Shown here piece by piece: positions 7,865 through 16,545 of a stretch of 64,000 bases of DNA. The stretch covers positions 3,901,001 to 3,965,000 of the forward strand of contig NZ_CP070502.1 of the NCBI RefSeq assembly GCF_018309085.1. Reading direction: 5' to 3'. Source of the DNA: Sporosarcina sp. Marseille-Q4063. GTDB lineage: Bacteria > Bacillota > Bacilli > Bacillales_A > Planococcaceae. The stretch's first letter is position 1. Each line of letters opens with the position of its first letter. The translations under genes and the position numbers were made by a program. The notes beneath the pieces are model-generated. The model did no database searches. It was not told the origin of the DNA and was given only the letters and a program-made list of their open reading frames with translations.

Positions 7865-8668
7865 ATGGTGATTTTGAGAGCTGGATATGGTCTAGACCCT
7901 AATGGATATATTGTAAGTGATGTTAGTAAAGACAATATTGATAATGTCTACATGCCTTGCATTCGAGAATCTATCGAATCTCTTAAAAATTTGTTTGATC
8001 AACAATTGCACAGTGTTTATGTATACGGTAGCGTAGCCAGAGGTGAGGCGGTTGTATTTAAATCGGACTTAGATCTTATTGCTATGTTTGATGGCCAACT
8101 GAGTTCAGTTAAGTTAGCTGAATTAAAGAAAATTGCTGGAGAACTATCTCATAAGTATCGTACTCTGTTTCGTGATGTTGGTATAGCTGTTGCATATTAT
8201 GACTATACGGTCGACCCCTCTAATTATTATGAAAATGCATTTCTTAAGGAACTTTGTGTTTGTGTATACGGTAAGGATTTAGGGGAGCGATTTGGACCGT
8301 ATAAACTAACATCAGAGATAGCCATTCGCTTCAATGGTGATATTTATAAGGTTCTTGCTCGAACGTTAAATAGGTTAGAAACAGCTTCTAATGAAGATTT
8401 TAAAACAATTTCACAAAACTTTGCTCGTAAACTCATTCGAACATACTATTCAATGGTTATGGCGCGTTCTCAGATTTGGACAACACGACTTCACGACCAA
8501 TCTGAAGTTTTTATCCACCACTTCCCAGATAAAGAATTTATTATTCGTACCCTGCTAAGTTGGATAGATGAACCGCCTACGGACTTTGAGGTTGTATATG
8601 AGTTGTTTAAGATTGAGGGGGAATGGGTGAGCGCGAACTTTGCACATGAAGCCAATATTACTTTTTAA
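7865..8668 (+). CDS. Nucleotidyltransferase-domain protein
   Basis: This 267-residue protein has the minimal nucleotidyltransferase motif: YGSVARGEA (54-62) followed by SDLDL (67-71), the GS...DxD of pol-beta-type NTases. Beyond the catalytic region lies a helical domain of about 150 residues, as in aminoglycoside adenylyltransferase-like proteins. GAGGGGGTG is followed directly by ATG. It could modify a small molecule or protein; an antibiotic-resistance role is possible but not supported further. Confidence 0.75.
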   Translation: MVILRAGYGLDPNGYIVSDVSKDNIDNVYMPCIRESIESLKNLFDQQLHSVYVYGSVARGEAVVFKSDLDLIAMFDGQLSSVKLAELKKIAGELSHKYRTLFRDVGIAVAYYDYTVDPSNYYENAFLKELCVCVYGKDLGERFGPYKLTSEIAIRFNGDIYKVLARTLNRLETASNEDFKTISQNFARKLIRTYYSMVMARSQIWTTRLHDQSEVFIHHFPDKEFIIRTLLSWIDEPPTDFEVVYELFKIEGEWVSANFAHEANITF

Positions 8669-8677
8669 ACAATAACG

Positions 8678-8726
8678 AAGCCCAATCTCCTACTAATAAT
8701 CCAAGGAAATTGGGCTTTAAAATTTA
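8678..8726 (+). terminator. Rho-independent terminator
   Basis: AAGCCCAAT and ATTGGGCTT form a 9-bp stem after the nucleotidyltransferase gene, followed by TAAAATTT. The T-run is weak. Confidence 0.6.
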
Positions 8727-8800
8727 GTATTATAAACATTTTGATGATGTCGATTGCAAAGGAATCTATTTTCGCATAACTGACAGAACATGATTAATTA

Positions 8801-9169
8801 TTATCGCCAAAAACTCGTATATTCTGCCTTATCTTGAATATTAAATTCAATCATTTTCTCAAGCAATTCATAATTTACTGGCTCATTCCATTTAATTCGA
8901 AACAAGCCTTTGGTAGCACTGTAGCCAGCTTGTTTAATTGCATCGGAAAATTGCGAAATGCCTGCTGGTTCAGGTGAAACGCTCAAATGATGCTTCGCTG
9001 TAGAAAAGCCGATGATAAATGTGTCATTATGGGTAAACATTGGTGTATTCCATTTGATTTGCTGTTCCAAATTTGGGAATTTATTAGAAACCCACGCCAA
9101 AATTTCCTTTGTTCGATCGTGGTGGTCGGGATTATCGATACCTGCTAAATATTTTTCGAAAACTTCCAT
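8801..9169 (-). CDS. DUF1801 / YdhG (Fra-like) family protein
   Basis: A 122-residue protein of the DUF1801 fold. It has an N-terminal helix and [29 protein letters not shown] in the middle, the family hallmark W-x-x-P-M followed by a hydrophobic strand. It ends with [22 protein letters not shown]. subtilis YdhG/Fra of this group has been described as a frataxin-like iron chaperone; assigning that role here is inference. AAGGAGG lies 5 nt upstream of the ATG at 9169; an ATG at 9184 overlaps the SD and is rejected. Confidence 0.7.
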   Translation of the reverse strand: MEVFEKYLAGIDNPDHHDRTKEILAWVSNKFPNLEQQIKWNTPMFTHNDTFIIGFSTAKHHLSVSPEPAGISQFSDAIKQAGYSATKGLFRIKWNEPVNYELLEKMIEFNIQDKAEYTSFWR

Positions 9170-9315
9170 GTCTTCCTCCTTCATATCAGTGCGGTAGTGC
9201 CTTCTTTATGCTCATTCACATTATACAATTCAGGGATATCTCTTACAAGGGAACTAATCATGTCTTGTCGAAGTTCTTATAGAGGAAACCATCTTTATAG
9301 ATTGGAGTTTATTAA

Positions 9316-9876
9316 ATGAAAAGATTAATAATCATAACTGTCGGTAAAACCCATAGCGGAAAAACTACATTTGCTAGAGAATTGGAACAACGATTGCACA
9401 ACTCATTGGTAATTGACCAAGATAATCATGCGGAATTCATCAATGCTAATTACAATACTTTATTGCCAAAACAAGGACCAAACACACTTAAGTACGCCAT
9501 TTCTAAAACAATATTAGATTACGCTGTAGATCAATCCGATTTTCATCTTATCTTAAGCAACGCAAATCGCGGTCTAAAGGGGCGATTGAGTTTACTTGAG
9601 TACCTAAAGAACAAAGGGTTCATCAGCATCATCGTTAACTTCGATATTCCGGATTATGTTCTCCGGGAACGCGTTTCTGAAAGTCAACGTAGCACAGCTG
9701 TATTTAGAACCGCTTCTACTTTTGAGGAAGTCCTTATTCGACAACAGGCGGAGACCGATAAAGACGGCGTGACTGAACCGACAGAAGACGAAGCAGAATA
9801 TTTCTTTGAAATTAACAGCTCGGATGAAGTTCAATCTGTTATTCGGGAAATAGTTAAAATCGCGAGACGCTCGTAG
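9316..9876 (+). CDS. P-loop ATP-binding protein, small kinase type
   Basis: This 186-residue protein has a Walker A (GKTHSGKT, 10-17) and a DQDNH segment near residue 38. A later DIPDYVLRERVSESQRS region resembles the LID of small-molecule kinases, and the protein resembles zeta-toxin/AAA_33-like kinases. The SD is weak (TTGGAG). The stop codon falls in sequence shared with the toxin modules (from about 9873). The original C-terminus may therefore have been replaced when the remnant landed or recombined here. The substrate is unknown. Confidence 0.65.
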   Translation: MKRLIIITVGKTHSGKTTFARELEQRLHNSLVIDQDNHAEFINANYNTLLPKQGPNTLKYAISKTILDYAVDQSDFHLILSNANRGLKGRLSLLEYLKNKGFISIIVNFDIPDYVLRERVSESQRSTAVFRTASTFEEVLIRQQAETDKDGVTEPTEDEAEYFFEINSSDEVQSVIREIVKIARRS

Positions 9877-9968
9877 CGATAAGGAAGGATGAAGTACAAT
9901 CCTTCTCCTGTCATTTAAACACAAAAAATAACCCATCCTTGAGTTAGTGGCTCGTAGATGGGTTATCC
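9873..9968 (-). repeat. Toxin-module 3' remnant, now probable terC terminator
   Basis: From GTAGCGATAAGGAAGG to GATGGGTTATCC the sequence is nearly identical to the 3' half of toxin module 1 (3432-3523). It has no start codon, SD or promoter. The AACCCATCC...GATGGGTT hairpin is kept, and on the minus strand it is followed by ATTTTTTG. It lies just downstream of terC, which has no other terminator, so it probably now terminates terC. Confidence 0.65.
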
Positions 9969-10007
9969 ACTCATTATCATTATAGCGGCTGTAGGGATTT
10001 CTAATAA

Positions 10008-10757
10008 TTAACTTTCCCCATTTGTTTCTTCCGTTTTTTCTTTAGATAAAAACCAACCACCTAAAGCAATCAGAAGCATAACTGACCAGAATATTGTTTT
10101 CCAAACGCCTCCTTCAACAAAAGCTTGAGAAACAATGTTCACTGATGGATGTGCAAGAGTATGCATTAATAACTTAACTCCGACCCAACCAACTAACAAC
10201 ATTGCGGCTTTTTCAAGACTAGGGCGTTTTGTCAATAACTTAACGAAGAATCCTGCTGCAAACCGAATAACAATTAACCCTGCAATTGCACCTATTACAA
10301 TAACGATAAATTTAGCGCCGTCCATACCACCAATATCACCCATGGCTGTATCGGGCAAGTCGACGACAAGAGCTACTGCCGCTAAAATAGAATCGACAGC
10401 GAATGCGATATCCGCTAGAGCAATTTGAGCAACAGTCATACGATAACTTTTTCCTTTTTTCTCTTTTTCTTCGCCCTTCCTTTTAAATAAGTGTCTTACA
10501 GCGATGAATATTAAATACGCAGCTCCAATAGCTTGAACTTGCCAAACATTGTAAAGGAATGAAATGACGAAAATCGCACCAATTCTAAATATAAAAGCCA
10601 TTAGCAACCCAATATTGATCGCTTTTTTTCGCTGTTCTTCTGGTAAATGCTTTGCCATTATAGCCAAAACTAAAGCATTATCAGCGGATAATAACCCCTC
10701 TAAAATAATCAAAATGACTAAAACCCAACCGTACTCTAATAATAAAGATAACTCCAT
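10008..10757 (-). CDS. TerC-family membrane protein
   Basis: A 249-residue integral membrane protein. The TerC signature is split between ILEGLLSADNALVLAIM (first acidic, metal-associated motif, about 18-35) and ALADIAFAVDSILAAVAL (about 112-129). The acidic residues in these helices are conserved in TerC/YkoY/Alx proteins linked to manganese export or exoenzyme metalation. GGAGGG lies 4 nt before the ATG. The long leader (10758-11087 shared region) was checked for a yybP-ykoY manganese riboswitch and no consensus was found. Confidence 0.85.
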   Translation of the reverse strand: MELSLLLEYGWVLVILIILEGLLSADNALVLAIMAKHLPEEQRKKAINIGLLMAFIFRIGAIFVISFLYNVWQVQAIGAAYLIFIAVRHLFKRKGEEKEKKGKSYRMTVAQIALADIAFAVDSILAAVALVVDLPDTAMGDIGGMDGAKFIVIVIGAIAGLIVIRFAAGFFVKLLTKRPSLEKAAMLLVGWVGVKLLMHTLAHPSVNIVSQAFVEGGVWKTIFWSVMLLIALGGWFLSKEKTEETNGES

Positions 10758-11087
10758 ATTACCCTCCGGAAATTAATTTTAAGTAGATTTTGTCCATTGC
10801 CTCTTCCTATATTGTCCCCTCATAACCACTCTCTTATTCGGCTCTACTACTGGCAGTAATTATGAAAAAAATCCAAGCAAAAGTTGATCATTTGTCGATA
10901 TAATCATCCTATAAAGTGCCATTGTAAAGCTCATCCTACATTTGTGAAAATTAACTTTCATTAAATACACCTTAAAGATTCAATTCCTACACACAGGATT
11001 CTTTACACTTTCTTTATACTTTTCTAGCCTCATTATTTATACTTGGAACTTATTCTTAACCTATCAACATTGAAAGGGTGACTATGT
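10758..11087. promoter_or_regulatory. Divergent control region with tandem 11-bp repeats
   Basis: This 330-bp spacer lies between divergent terC and the ABC/two-component operon. TTCTTTACACT (10999-11009) and TTCTTTATACT (11010-11020) are directly abutting 11-bp repeats, one helical turn apart. A partial third (ATTTATACT) lies at about 11036-11044. They may bind the adjacent OmpR-type regulator. AAAGGGTG precedes the first ATG. Confidence 0.4.
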
Positions 11088-12005
11088 ATGTCCGAAACGA
11101 TTCTTAAAGCAACGAATGTTTCAAAAATATATGGTAAAGACAAAGTGCTTGATAAAGTATCTATCGAAATTAAACGAGGGATGATCTACGGCTTAATCGG
11201 GGAGAATGGCGCGGGAAAATCGACGTTCATGCGTACGATTATGGGGTTAATTACGATTGACGGGGGAGACATCGAGCTGTTTGGGGAAACCGGCATGAAG
11301 GGATTGCAACGTGCAAGAAGAAAAATGGGGCAATCCATTGAAACGCCAGCACTTTATCCGGAACTAACAGCTAGAGGGAATCTAAGAGTTCAAGCCGCAA
11401 ATGGGGGAGTTAGTGAGCGAGAAATCGATGATTTACTTCGTTTAATGAACCTTAGTCATACAGGAAAGAAGAAAGCTAAGAATTTCTCTTTAGGAATGCG
11501 TCAACGGTTAGCAATTGCATCAACACTTATCACAAATCCAGAGTTCTTAATATTAGACGAGCCGACAAATGGTCTCGATCCGTCAGGAATAGTTGAAATG
11601 CGTGAAATTCTTCAGCGACTGGTGACAGAGCGTGGAATTACCGTCTTACTTTCGAGTCACTTGCTAGATGAGCTTTCACAAATCGCTACACACTATGGTA
11701 TTTTGCATGATGGAAAAATTATTAATGAACTTTCAAAGGAAGAACTAGCACGTGAAACTCGTCAATACATTGAAATAGAAACAACTGATGTAGAAAAAGC
11801 AGTCGTCGTCCTGGATCAAATGGGAATTAAGGATTATGAAGTGATCAATGGAACCGAAATAAATATCTATGAACAATTAGATGATGTTGCGGCAATCAAT
11901 CATTCGTTAGTCTTAGCTAATGTACGTGTTTCACGGATTGGTACAACAAGACAAAAACTTGAAGATTATTTCTTGCACTTAACAGGAGGAAAACCTAATG
12001 CTTAA
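11088..12005 (+). CDS. ABC transporter ATPase, BcrA/lantibiotic-immunity type
   Basis: This 305-residue cytoplasmic ATPase has Walker A GENGAGKST (38-46), a signature SLGMRQ (134-139) and Walker B FLILDEPT (153-160). The degenerate SLGMRQR signature and an accessory C-terminal domain of about 90 residues are typical of BcrA/LanF ATPases that pair with ABC-2 permeases for bacitracin or lantibiotic removal. It overlaps the permease gene by 8 nt and is followed by a response regulator and kinase, an arrangement common to antimicrobial-peptide sensing and detoxification modules. Confidence 0.88.
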   Translation: MSETILKATNVSKIYGKDKVLDKVSIEIKRGMIYGLIGENGAGKSTFMRTIMGLITIDGGDIELFGETGMKGLQRARRKMGQSIETPALYPELTARGNLRVQAANGGVSEREIDDLLRLMNLSHTGKKKAKNFSLGMRQRLAIASTLITNPEFLILDEPTNGLDPSGIVEMREILQRLVTERGITVLLSSHLLDELSQIATHYGILHDGKIINELSKEELARETRQYIEIETTDVEKAVVVLDQMGIKDYEVINGTEINIYEQLDDVAAINHSLVLANVRVSRIGTTRQKLEDYFLHLTGGKPNA

Positions 12006-12777
12006 TCTATTAACAGCTGAAAAAATAAAGTTGATTCGAAGTAAAAAATTAGTAATTGCCCTTGGTATTTTACTTTTCCTTCCTATTATGCAAGTCGTGA
12101 ATAGTCAATTGGAAGTGCATCATGGAAAGGAGCTCATTCAGGCAATTGATACAGTCATCAATGGGGCGACAGGTGTTCTGATGATTGAGAAGAATGGATT
12201 GACTGTTTTACTGGTCATGAGCGCGTTTATTAGCTTCTTTATTGGTGAAGAATTCCAAAATGGAACGATTCGAAATGCGTTGTCTTTAGGTCGGAGTCGC
12301 ATGCATTATTATTTATCGAAATTAGTGATTGCTGCACTATTCTCCCTTGTTGGCTTAATTGCAATGTCTGTAATTGGAATGATTAGCTTTACAATAGTGT
12401 TTGGATTTGGTGAAATTGCGGAGATTAACAATTATTTTAGCTATGCATTAAAAACTTTCAGTACGCTTTATTTATTAATTTTGGCAAATGTATCTATTTA
12501 TGTGATGATTAGTTTTCTAACGAAAAATAGTAGTATCTCATTAATTTGGAGTTTTCTTTATACAATTGCAACAGGATTTCTTCCTGGAATTTTCCAGCAA
12601 ACCGAACATTTTAAACATGTCACATACTGGTTTTCTGAATCATTCTTATTCTACTCAGATTTTGCAAAACCAGCGGATATCGCTCAATTTCCTCAGATGG
12701 TATTAGTCAGTCTCATCACGATTATGATATCATCAACTTTAGGAATATTTTTGTTTAAACGAACAGACATAAAGTGA
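11998..12777 (+). CDS. ABC-2 type permease subunit
   Basis: A 259-residue membrane protein with about six helices: 20-40 (LVIALGILLFLPIMQVV), 70-90, 110-135, 150-170, 180-200 and 235-255. An FFIGEEFQNGTIRNALSLGRSR segment after TM2 is a hallmark of ABC-2/LanEG-type permeases. The start overlaps the end of the ATPase gene by 8 nt, with AGGAGG inside that gene. It presumably forms the membrane channel for the upstream ATPase. Confidence 0.85.
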   Translation: MLNLLTAEKIKLIRSKKLVIALGILLFLPIMQVVNSQLEVHHGKELIQAIDTVINGATGVLMIEKNGLTVLLVMSAFISFFIGEEFQNGTIRNALSLGRSRMHYYLSKLVIAALFSLVGLIAMSVIGMISFTIVFGFGEIAEINNYFSYALKTFSTLYLLILANVSIYVMISFLTKNSSISLIWSFLYTIATGFLPGIFQQTEHFKHVTYWFSESFLFYSDFAKPADIAQFPQMVLVSLITIMISSTLGIFLFKRTDIK

Positions 12778-12807
12778 AACACTTCAAATTAAAGTAGGTC
12801 GATAGCT

Positions 12808-13479
12808 ATGGTAACGATATTAATTATTGAAGATGATATTGCAATTCATTCACTTATTAAAGAAGCATTAGTTTTAAATGGTTTCAATACCTTAAGTGCA
12901 TACTCAGGAACTGAAGGGAAATTGCTATTTGAACAAAATCAGGTAGATATAGTCCTTTTAGATTTAATGCTTCCAGGGATGGATGGAGAAGAGTTTCTTC
13001 TTGAAATCCGGCGCAACTCAACGATTCCAGTGATGGTGATCTCTGCAAAAAGTGACCAAGATTCGAAACTGGAACTTTTGACGAATGGGGCAGATGATTA
13101 CATTACAAAACCATTTGATGTCAAAGAACTCCTTTTACGCATAAACATTCAGCTACGTCATGCAAAAAAGGCTCCAATTAGCGAAATGAAAGAAATTCAT
13201 TACAAGAATATCAGTGTAAATTTAGATACGCGCGAAGTGAAGTCCGGTGACCAAACGCTTCATTTCACTGGACGCGAGTACGCAATCTTACTTCTATTTC
13301 TAGAGAATCCAAAAAAAGTCTTCAGTCGCGCCAATATTTATGAAAGTGTTTGGAATGAACCATTTTTTAATAGCGACAATACCATTAATATGCATATTAG
13401 CAATTTGCGAAATAAGCTCAGCACAGATGATACAAACTACATTAAAACTGTATGGGGCATAGGCTTTAAATTTGATTAA
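12808..13479 (+). CDS. OmpR/PhoB-type response regulator
   Basis: A 223-residue regulator. The receiver domain (1-120) has the acidic pair D9/D10, phosphoacceptor D52 in LLDLMLPG, and K101 in ITKPFD. A winged-helix DNA-binding domain occupies about 130-223 (FTGREYAILLLFLENPKKVFSR...YIKTVWGIGFKF). It is co-transcribed with the ABC genes and the kinase that follows, and probably controls the operon in response to the transported compound. Confidence 0.9.
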   Translation: MVTILIIEDDIAIHSLIKEALVLNGFNTLSAYSGTEGKLLFEQNQVDIVLLDLMLPGMDGEEFLLEIRRNSTIPVMVISAKSDQDSKLELLTNGADDYITKPFDVKELLLRINIQLRHAKKAPISEMKEIHYKNISVNLDTREVKSGDQTLHFTGREYAILLLFLENPKKVFSRANIYESVWNEPFFNSDNTINMHISNLRNKLSTDDTNYIKTVWGIGFKFD

Positions 13480-13498
13480 AGAAAGGAGCGTGAATGTT

Positions 13499-14410
13499 AT
13501 GTGGGGATGGATAGTTGTCTTCATAGCATTGGCGCTTCTTTTATATATATACTTCTTAAAGCGAGAAATGCGGAAATTGAAACATGAAATCAAAGAGATT
13601 CCGACTCGTGCTAGCTTCGGCAGTAGGCTATCTCTTGATCTTCGTGATAAGGCATTGATGGATTTAGTTGATGAATTAAATCAAATGATCGATGCATTTG
13701 AAGGGAAAAATCGTCAAGCAAAACAGATGGAAGAGAACGTGAAGTTATCCATCGCCGGACTCTCCCATGATTTACGAACACCACTTACGTCGATCAATGG
13801 TTATGTCCAACTTTTAAATGAAACCACAGATGAAACGAAGAGAATACACTATTTAAGGATTATCGAACACGCTGTCAAACGTCTGATGGAAATGACCGAT
13901 CACTTTTATGACTTAGCACGCATTGAAACGAACCAAAAAGAAACCGTTTTATCTTCAATATCTCTCTCAAACTTAGTTGAAGAAACCTTCTTATCTTTTT
14001 ATGAACAATTCGAAGAGAAGAATATTCAACTTCAATTTCCTGAACAAATAAATGGCAGTCAAATTATTGCTGACCAGTTCATGCTTATACGCGTCATCCA
14101 AAATGTCGTTCAAAATATACTTCGTTATGCTAAAAGTAAAGCAGTTATCAACTACAGGAATGAAGGCGACTATCTAATTTTTAGCATTAAAAACGACATC
14201 AAACCGGATAGTAAAATAGCGGTGGAAAAAGTGTTTATGCGTTTCTATACAGAAGTCACTAGTAGAACGAACACCGAAGCAAGTGGGTTGGGCCTTTATC
14301 TGTCTAAAAAGTTAGTTGAAAAGATGGAAGGGAAAATGGATGCAGAGTTAAATGGAAATTGGTTCATACTTAAAATACAGCTTCCCATTGGTAGCAATAA
14401 GGAAGGATGA
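13499..14410 (+). CDS. Sensor histidine kinase, single-helix intramembrane type
   Basis: A 303-residue kinase with one N-terminal membrane helix (residues 4-20), no large extracellular sensor, a linker, HisKA with H90 in LSHDLRTPLTS, and an HATPase domain ending in GLGLYLSKKL...WFILKIQLP. The lack of an extracellular domain implies that sensing goes through the partner ABC transporter. AAAGGAG lies 10 nt before the ATG at 13499. A TTG at 13472 would overlap the regulator gene and is less likely. The last codons (GSNKEG) lie in a 22-bp block identical to toxin module 2, so the extreme C-terminus may be a recent change. Confidence 0.85.
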   Translation: MWGWIVVFIALALLLYIYFLKREMRKLKHEIKEIPTRASFGSRLSLDLRDKALMDLVDELNQMIDAFEGKNRQAKQMEENVKLSIAGLSHDLRTPLTSINGYVQLLNETTDETKRIHYLRIIEHAVKRLMEMTDHFYDLARIETNQKETVLSSISLSNLVEETFLSFYEQFEEKNIQLQFPEQINGSQIIADQFMLIRVIQNVVQNILRYAKSKAVINYRNEGDYLIFSIKNDIKPDSKIAVEKVFMRFYTEVTSRTNTEASGLGLYLSKKLVEKMEGKMDAELNGNWFILKIQLPIGSNKEG

Positions 14411-14412
14411 AG
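14391..14412. repeat. 22-bp block shared with toxin module 2
   Basis: This block is identical over 22 bases to about 5733-5754 inside toxin copy 2. It forms the end of the kinase gene and adjoins the inverted-repeat element. Confidence 0.55.
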
Positions 14413-14419
14413 AAAGGTG

Positions 14420-14564
14420 GGTACCTGTGCACGACGCAGTTATGACAATTCGCGATTGTGAATAAAAAACCAAAAAGGTATCGACAAAGCCTTACACAGT
14501 CGATACCTCTTTTTATTTTATGCAATTGTAGTGTATTTTTGGAATAGTTTCTTGCACAGGTACC
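14420..14564. mobile_element. 145-bp MITE-like element with 12-bp inverted ends
   Basis: GGTACCTGTGCA (14420-14431) and its exact reverse complement TGCACAGGTACC (14553-14564) bound a 145-bp non-coding segment. On the right, GGTACCTAAAAAG is repeated twice in tandem (14559-14571, 14572-14584). The inner right end (GTGCAAGAAAC on the minus strand) matches the start of the dispersed repeat at 3659. It carries an internal terminator. No transposase is present, so any movement would be in trans. Confidence 0.5.
14476..14516 (+). terminator. Terminator of the ABC/two-component operon
   Basis: AGGTATCGAC and GTCGATACCT form a 10-bp stem followed by CTTTTTATTTT. It lies inside the 145-bp inverted-repeat element. 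Confidence 0.8.
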
Positions 14565-14614
14565 TAAAAAGGGTACCTAAAAAGAAAAGTGTTTTATGGC
14601 ACGAATTGAATAAT

Positions 14615-15277
14615 CTAAGATTTTTCCTGGAAAACCCATTGTTGAAGGGGGTGTTGGTATTTTTTCATCATCCAGCCTAAGATCTTTCCGATAAAGTATG
14701 CGGCGGCTAACGTTCCGATTCCGATTGAGCCAAATGAATGAATGAAAATTAAACAAACAGCACCAGCTATACCAACGTTGATTAAATCACTTATGATTTT
14801 TGCTTTGCCAAAATTCCATTTAAATCGTTCACTAATAACAAATGTTAGTGCATCGTAGGGCATTAATGGAAGTTTTGCTGTGAAGTAATTTAATAATCCA
14901 ATGGATATAATGAATAAACTTATGATTAAAAAAATGTATCGATTGATGAGTGTTTCAGGTGTTGGGAATAATTGTATTATAAATAATGTAGCATCCATAA
15001 AGAATCCGTATAAAAATGAAATTATTAGTTGTAGCATAAATTCTTTCATGTTGATCTGTTTACTTATAATTGCTTGAATAATAATAAATAATATATTTGC
15101 AATCACCGTTGTCATCCCTATTGATAATCCCGCTGTTAATGTAAATGCATATGCGAGTGAAGATACGGGGGATACACCAAGTCCGGCTTGAATGGAGAAG
15201 CTAACGCCAAGAGATAGAACAAACAAACCGATAATATAAACAAACAGACGCTTCATTGTTACATTCATGTGATTCAT
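14615..15277 (-). CDS. YczE/YyaS/YitT-family membrane protein
   Basis: This 220-residue protein has five to six membrane helices. The N-terminal LFVYIIGLFVLSLGVSFSIQAGLGVSPVSSLAYA segment is characteristic of YczE/YyaS (DUF6198/YitT-like) proteins, with the later LPLMPYDALTF loop. GAAGGA lies 4 nt before the ATG. The molecular function of the family is not established. It stands alone with no clear partner genes. Confidence 0.75.
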   Translation of the reverse strand: MNHMNVTMKRLFVYIIGLFVLSLGVSFSIQAGLGVSPVSSLAYAFTLTAGLSIGMTTVIANILFIIIQAIISKQINMKEFMLQLIISFLYGFFMDATLFIIQLFPTPETLINRYIFLIISLFIISIGLLNYFTAKLPLMPYDALTFVISERFKWNFGKAKIISDLINVGIAGAVCLIFIHSFGSIGIGTLAAAYFIGKILGWMMKKYQHPLQQWVFQEKS

Positions 15278-15569
15278 AAGATCCTTCGCTTTCTAATGAT
15301 AAACTTTATTACATAATCATAACATCGAATTTGGGAAAAAACATAAAATGAAGGTTTAAAGCGTGAATTCACCACTTGTTTACGTGTGTTTTAATGATGA
15401 ACAGCAGGGAATAACAAATGCTTGATATCTAACTTTCATAATTGTTTGGTGCGCCAGTATGATTTTTTCACTTTAAAGTCTAGCAAAACGATAGGAATAA
15501 TATAGATTGGTCTGCTATGATAGAAACTATCAATGAATGGACAATAGAAGAATTGGAAGGATGAGTTAT

Positions 15570-16499
15570 ATGCAAGTTGTAAACAATATCGCTGAATTAA
15601 TCGGAAAGACACCCCTCGTAAGGTTAAACACGCTTCCAGATACAAAAGGGGCTGCTGTCTATGTGAAGCTCGAATTTTTTAATCCGAGCCGAAGTGTGAA
15701 AGACCGGGCCGCCTACAATATGATTGTGGAAGCGGAAAAAAGTGGAAAGCTGAGGGAAGGCTCAACAATCATAGAGCCTACTTCTGGAAACACAGGGATT
15801 GGACTTGCGATGAATGCTGCCGCCAGAGGCTATAGGTCGATTTTAGTCATGCCTGATAATGCAACGAGTGAACGCATTAATTTAATGAAAGCATATGGCG
15901 CGGAAGTTGTTTTAACCCCAAGTGAAGAAAGAATGCCTGGTGCTATTGCAAAAGCAAATGAATTAGCTGAACAGATTGAAAATAGTTTTATACCGATGCA
16001 ATTTGAAAACGCGGCCAATCCGGATGTACACCGGACGACGACGGCAATTGAAATTATTGAAGCCATGCAATCAATTGGAAAAACGCTGACCTCATTTGTT
16101 TGTACGTCAGGTACGGGTGGAACCGTAACTGGGACTGGAGAGACACTAAAAAAATACGACGAAAAAATCACGGTACATGTCGTGGAGCCGGCGGGATCGC
16201 CCGTCTTATCGGGAGGGAAACCGGGAAAGCATAAGCTTGTCGGAACAAGCCCAGGATTCGTACCGCCGGTTCTGAATACGGACATCTACGACGAAATATT
16301 TCAAGTTAAAGATGAGGCGGCGTATGGTGTCGTAAGAAGAATTGCCGCGAATGAAGGAATTCTCATTGGTCCTTCGGGAGGGGCGTCCGTGTATGCAGCC
16401 TTAGAAGTTGCCAAACGTTTAACTCCCACCGATACAGTTGTTTGTATTGCGCCCGATTCCGGAGAGCGTTACTTATCCAGCGATTTGTTTCAATCGTAA
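15570..16499 (+). CDS. cysK: Cysteine synthase (O-acetylserine sulfhydrylase)
   Basis: A 309-residue PLP enzyme of the CysK/CysM family, forming cysteine from O-acetylserine and sulfide. The PLP lysine is K44 in SVKDRAA. TSGNTG (71-76) binds the substrate carboxylate, and GTGGTVTGTG cradles the PLP phosphate. The terminal GERYLSSDLF is typical of CysK. GGAAGG lies 9 nt before the ATG at 15570, which gives the family's usual N-terminus (VVNNIAELIGKTPLVRLN). No T-box or CymR-like site was recognised upstream. CysK versus CysM or a paralogue cannot be fully separated by eye. Confidence 0.85.
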   Translation: MQVVNNIAELIGKTPLVRLNTLPDTKGAAVYVKLEFFNPSRSVKDRAAYNMIVEAEKSGKLREGSTIIEPTSGNTGIGLAMNAAARGYRSILVMPDNATSERINLMKAYGAEVVLTPSEERMPGAIAKANELAEQIENSFIPMQFENAANPDVHRTTTAIEIIEAMQSIGKTLTSFVCTSGTGGTVTGTGETLKKYDEKITVHVVEPAGSPVLSGGKPGKHKLVGTSPGFVPPVLNTDIYDEIFQVKDEAAYGVVRRIAANEGILIGPSGGASVYAALEVAKRLTPTDTVVCIAPDSGERYLSSDLFQS

Positions 16500-16507
16500 A
16501 AACAGTA

Positions 16508-16545
16508 AACCTTCTGCTTATGAAATATAAGCAGAAGGTTTTTTA
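16508..16545 (+). terminator. cysK terminator and intron insertion target
   Basis: AACCTTCTGCTTAT and ATAAGCAGAAGGTT form a near-perfect long stem followed by TTTTTTA. The group II intron starts at the next base, the usual target context of class C introns. Confidence 0.85.

Noticed and set aside
10758..11087. Possible yybP-ykoY manganese riboswitch before terC
   Set aside because: The region was read on the minus strand; the conserved riboswitch core (GGGGAGUA and paired bulges) is not present.
15400..15569. Possible T-box or S-box leader before cysK
   Set aside because: No T-box TGGNACCGCG, no S-box core and no terminator/antiterminator pair upstream of the start codon.
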